From assembly GCA_965653565.1 (NCBI GenBank), contig CBFHAI010000013.1, positions 1-64,000 on the forward strand: a stretch of 64,000 nt of DNA, written 5' to 3'. Positions 62,239 to 64,000 of the stretch are shown here, in pieces. Numbering within the stretch: position 1 is the stretch's first letter; each line of letters begins with the position of its first letter. The notes beneath the pieces are model-generated. The model worked only from the letters and a program-made list of their open reading frames with translations, had not been told where the DNA came from and made no database searches. Source of the stretch: JALCLA01 sp965653565 (GTDB lineage: Bacteria; Pseudomonadota; Gammaproteobacteria; Xanthomonadales; Xanthomonadaceae). Made by a program: the position numbers and the translations under genes.

Positions 62239-62615
62239 TCATGGCGGCGCGGCACTGTGCAGATAGGCACCGACCTGGGCGGCGAAGGTGCGCGTGTTGA
62301 TCGGTTTGGTGATGTAGCCGTCGCAGCCGGCATCGAGCGCGCGCTGCGCATCGCCGGTCATCGCGAAGGCCGACAGCGCCACCATCGGAATCCGTCCCAG
62401 GCGCGGATCGCGCCGCAGCCTTTGCACCAGCGCCAGGCCGTCCATGCCGGGCAGACCGATGTCGGTGAGTATCAGGTCAGGCGTCAGCGTTTCGAGCAGT
62501 TGCAGCGCTTCTTCGGCATCGCTCGCGCGCACCACCAGGTGGCCTTCGATCTCGAGCACTTCGGAAGCGAGCTTGAGGTTGATCGAGTTGTCGTCGATGA
62601 CCAGCATCTGCACGT

Positions 62616-62619
<4 letters not shown>
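62239..62619 (-). CDS. Single-domain response regulator (DivK/CheY-like)
   Basis: 126-aa receiver with acidic pair Asp9-Asp10 (MLVIDDNSINLKLA), phosphoacceptor Asp53 (LILTDIGLPGMDG), switch Ser/Thr in MVALSAFAMTGD and Lys in YITKPINTRTF. The start overlaps the stop of the upstream kinase gene (ATGA). Likely shuttles phosphate between the kinase and the receiver of the EAL protein. Confidence 0.93.

Positions 62620-64000
<1,381 letters not shown>

Noticed and set aside
59268..62300. 1010-codon plus-strand frame opposite the EAL protein
   Set aside because: Shadow; the minus-strand protein has all receiver and EAL motifs.

Overview
The window is GC-rich, densely coded bacterial chromosome. The gene content (yajC-secD-secF, rapA, ispB for ubiquinone side chains, a FleQ-type activator, two M13 peptidases, an OPT transporter with an S9 peptidase, an rmlBACD block) and the shared intergenic repeats point to a gammaproteobacterium of the Xanthomonadales/Lysobacterales, probably the Lysobacteraceae/Rhodanobacteraceae side. 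This placement is by protein style only; there is no rRNA gene in the window.

Layout. 0.3-3.5 kb: Sec accessory operon yajC-secD-secF with a terminator. 4.0-6.8 kb: a soluble sensor kinase divergent from a single-domain response regulator that overlaps a FleQ-like sigma-54 activator. 7.0-11.3 kb: two tandem M13 metallopeptidases. 11.7-16.4 kb: rapA, ispB (convergent with rapA) and ssb. 16.5-20.4 kb: a mobile patch, consisting of a complete IS66-family element (16540-19608) with 32-bp inverted repeats, an 8-bp target duplication GATTTTTC and a passenger gene, inserted into the tail of a truncated IS5-family transposase. 20.4-27.3 kb: one giant exported SpvB/TcB/Rhs-type protein (2309 aa) with an unrecognised C-terminal tip, followed by a frameshifted secreted-protein remnant. 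28.0-38.6 kb: a membrane Ser/Thr kinase, a GT-C-like membrane protein, a very large exported di-haem cytochrome/PKD/propeller protein and an exported delta-60-type propeller protein. 38.8-40.3 kb: a ribbon-helix-helix regulator and a PHB-depolymerase-type esterase. 40.5-45.4 kb: rmlBACD and manC, which make dTDP-rhamnose and GDP-mannose for surface polysaccharide. 45.6-52.8 kb: an S9 peptidase, a DUF1851-type orphan immunity gene and an OPT transporter translationally coupled to a second S9 peptidase. 53.3-58.0 kb: an exported subtilase followed by three 255-aa exported paralogues in an exact 808-bp tandem array. 58.0-64.0 kb: an RluA-family pseudouridine synthase and a three-gene phosphorelay/c-di-GMP operon (PAS histidine kinase, receiver, REC-PAS-GAF-degenerate GGDEF-EAL) that runs off the right edge.

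Themes. Much of the window deals with export and peptide turnover: SecDF, six exported or peptide-handling hydrolases or transporters, and many signal-peptide proteins. Three intergenic repeat families recur, mostly at gene ends. The most interesting places are the orphan tip of the Rhs protein, the mosaic triplication next to the subtilase with a fourth degenerate homologue 28 kb away, the IS66 element with a passenger, the FR(N/D)G(F/L)E protein tails, and the FleQ-like regulator without the c-di-GMP LFRS motif.
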